DNA from: Gammaproteobacteria bacterium | Lineage (GTDB): Bacteria > Pseudomonadota > Gammaproteobacteria > SZUA-21 | Direction: 5' to 3' | DNA length: 50,985 nt | NCBI GenBank assembly: GCA_003233345.1 | Contig: QILK01000265.1 | Location: 1-50,985, forward strand | In this document: positions 50,678 through 50,985 of the stretch, piece after piece | Numbering within the stretch: position 1 is the stretch's first letter | Layout of the letters: every line of letters starts with the position of its first letter | Position numbers and translations under genes: made by a program | The notes under the pieces: generated by a model | Seen by the model: only the letters and a program-made list of their open reading frames with translations | What the model was told of the DNA's origin: nothing | The model's database searches: none

Positions 50678-50985
50678 ATGAAAAGTCTATTTCCAGATAT
50701 TTGTACAGATGCACTTTTAGAATCAAAAATATTTTATACCAAACTTTTTGGTTTCAAGGTGCTTTTTGATTTAAATTGGTATGTCCAGTTGTGTTCACCT
50801 GACGATGAAAATCTACAAATAGCGTTTGTTGCCAAGGATCATCCGAGCGTTCCTGTGGAATATCGAAAACCGCCATCAGGGGTGTTTATAACGGTCGAAG
50901 TTGATAATGTAGATGATATTTACAAAAAAGCCATCGACTTGGACTTGACCATTACCAAGGAAATATGTGATGAGGAATGGGGGCA
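50678..50985 (+). CDS. VOC (glyoxalase/bleomycin-resistance) family protein, partial
   Basis: The frame stays open to the end of the window (102 codons). 'MKSLFPDICTDALLESKIFY', 'TKLFGFKVLFDLNWYVQLCS' and 'VFITVEVDNVDDIYKKAIDL' give the first VOC beta-alpha-beta-beta-beta unit and the start of the second. VOC proteins bind a metal and act as glyoxalases, dioxygenases or drug-binding proteins; the ligand residues cannot all be seen in this partial sequence. GGAG lies six bases before the ATG. A MerR-type promoter directly upstream suggests induction by a metal, a drug or an electrophile. Confidence 0.85.
   Translation, partial: MKSLFPDICTDALLESKIFYTKLFGFKVLFDLNWYVQLCSPDDENLQIAFVAKDHPSVPVEYRKPPSGVFITVEVDNVDDIYKKAIDLDLTITKEICDEEWG

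Overview
The window looks like a chromosomal segment of an AT-rich gammaproteobacterium. The evidence is a YdfG-type dehydrogenase, a YdcZ/DUF606 exporter, a cobalamin-independent methionine synthase (MetE), a LytS/LytTR pair and an OmpR/EnvZ-type pair, plus attC-type recombination sites, group II introns and many decayed insertion sequences. No rRNA, tRNA, CRISPR array or phage module was recognised. The species cannot be named from sequence alone.

Left part (1-13.3 kb): a nitroreductase fused to a DUF1097 membrane domain, a YdcZ-type transporter and a Crp/Fnr-like regulator lie on the minus strand opposite ydfG. A 12-bp motif is shared by the two upstream regions. Next come a broken AraC regulator, a truncated GFA enzyme, a secreted repeat protein with a C-terminal CxxCH, and a LytS/LytTR two-component pair. 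A stranded tsaB fragment precedes a complete group II intron. Then follow a Tat-exported HAD enzyme, a DUF3291 gene whose 3' end lies inside an attC-like site, an HbpS/GlcG-like secreted protein, a frameshifted EAL remnant and an IS66 remnant.

Central system (13.5-24.2 kb): five tightly packed plus-strand genes encode a DUF4132/HEAT giant protein, a MoxR AAA+ ATPase, a DUF5682 protein, a VWA (MIDAS) protein and a SWIM zinc-finger protein. This is the yehI-yehL-yehM-yehP-yehQ set known from Escherichia coli, whose function is not settled. It is the only long intact operon inside a decayed, mobile-element-rich neighbourhood, and it is the best candidate here for a poorly described biological system. 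The architecture suggests an ATPase remodelling a target through a VWA adaptor. A 129-bp palindromic element of IS origin ends exactly at the start codon of the following S1-domain gene.

Gene graveyard (24.3-43.1 kb): truncated HEAT, VOC, SDR, EthD, IS66, IS110, IS481, IS3, RAYT and group IIC intron fragments are mixed with intact accessory genes. The intact genes include an LVIVD propeller, a DUF695-RraB protein, an LRR protein, secreted and membrane hypotheticals and a CobW-family GTPase. Two attC sites bracket a P-loop kinase gene on the minus strand, which makes it an integron-type cassette without a visible integrase. A dispersed element with GGGACACCC terminal repeats occurs three times. 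Short tandem duplications recur.

Right part (43.2-51 kb): more ordinary chromosome. It holds metE, a small acidic protein, an OmpR/EnvZ two-component system, a spondin-domain secreted protein, a bidirectional terminator, a small membrane protein, and a VOC gene running off the end behind a MerR-type promoter.
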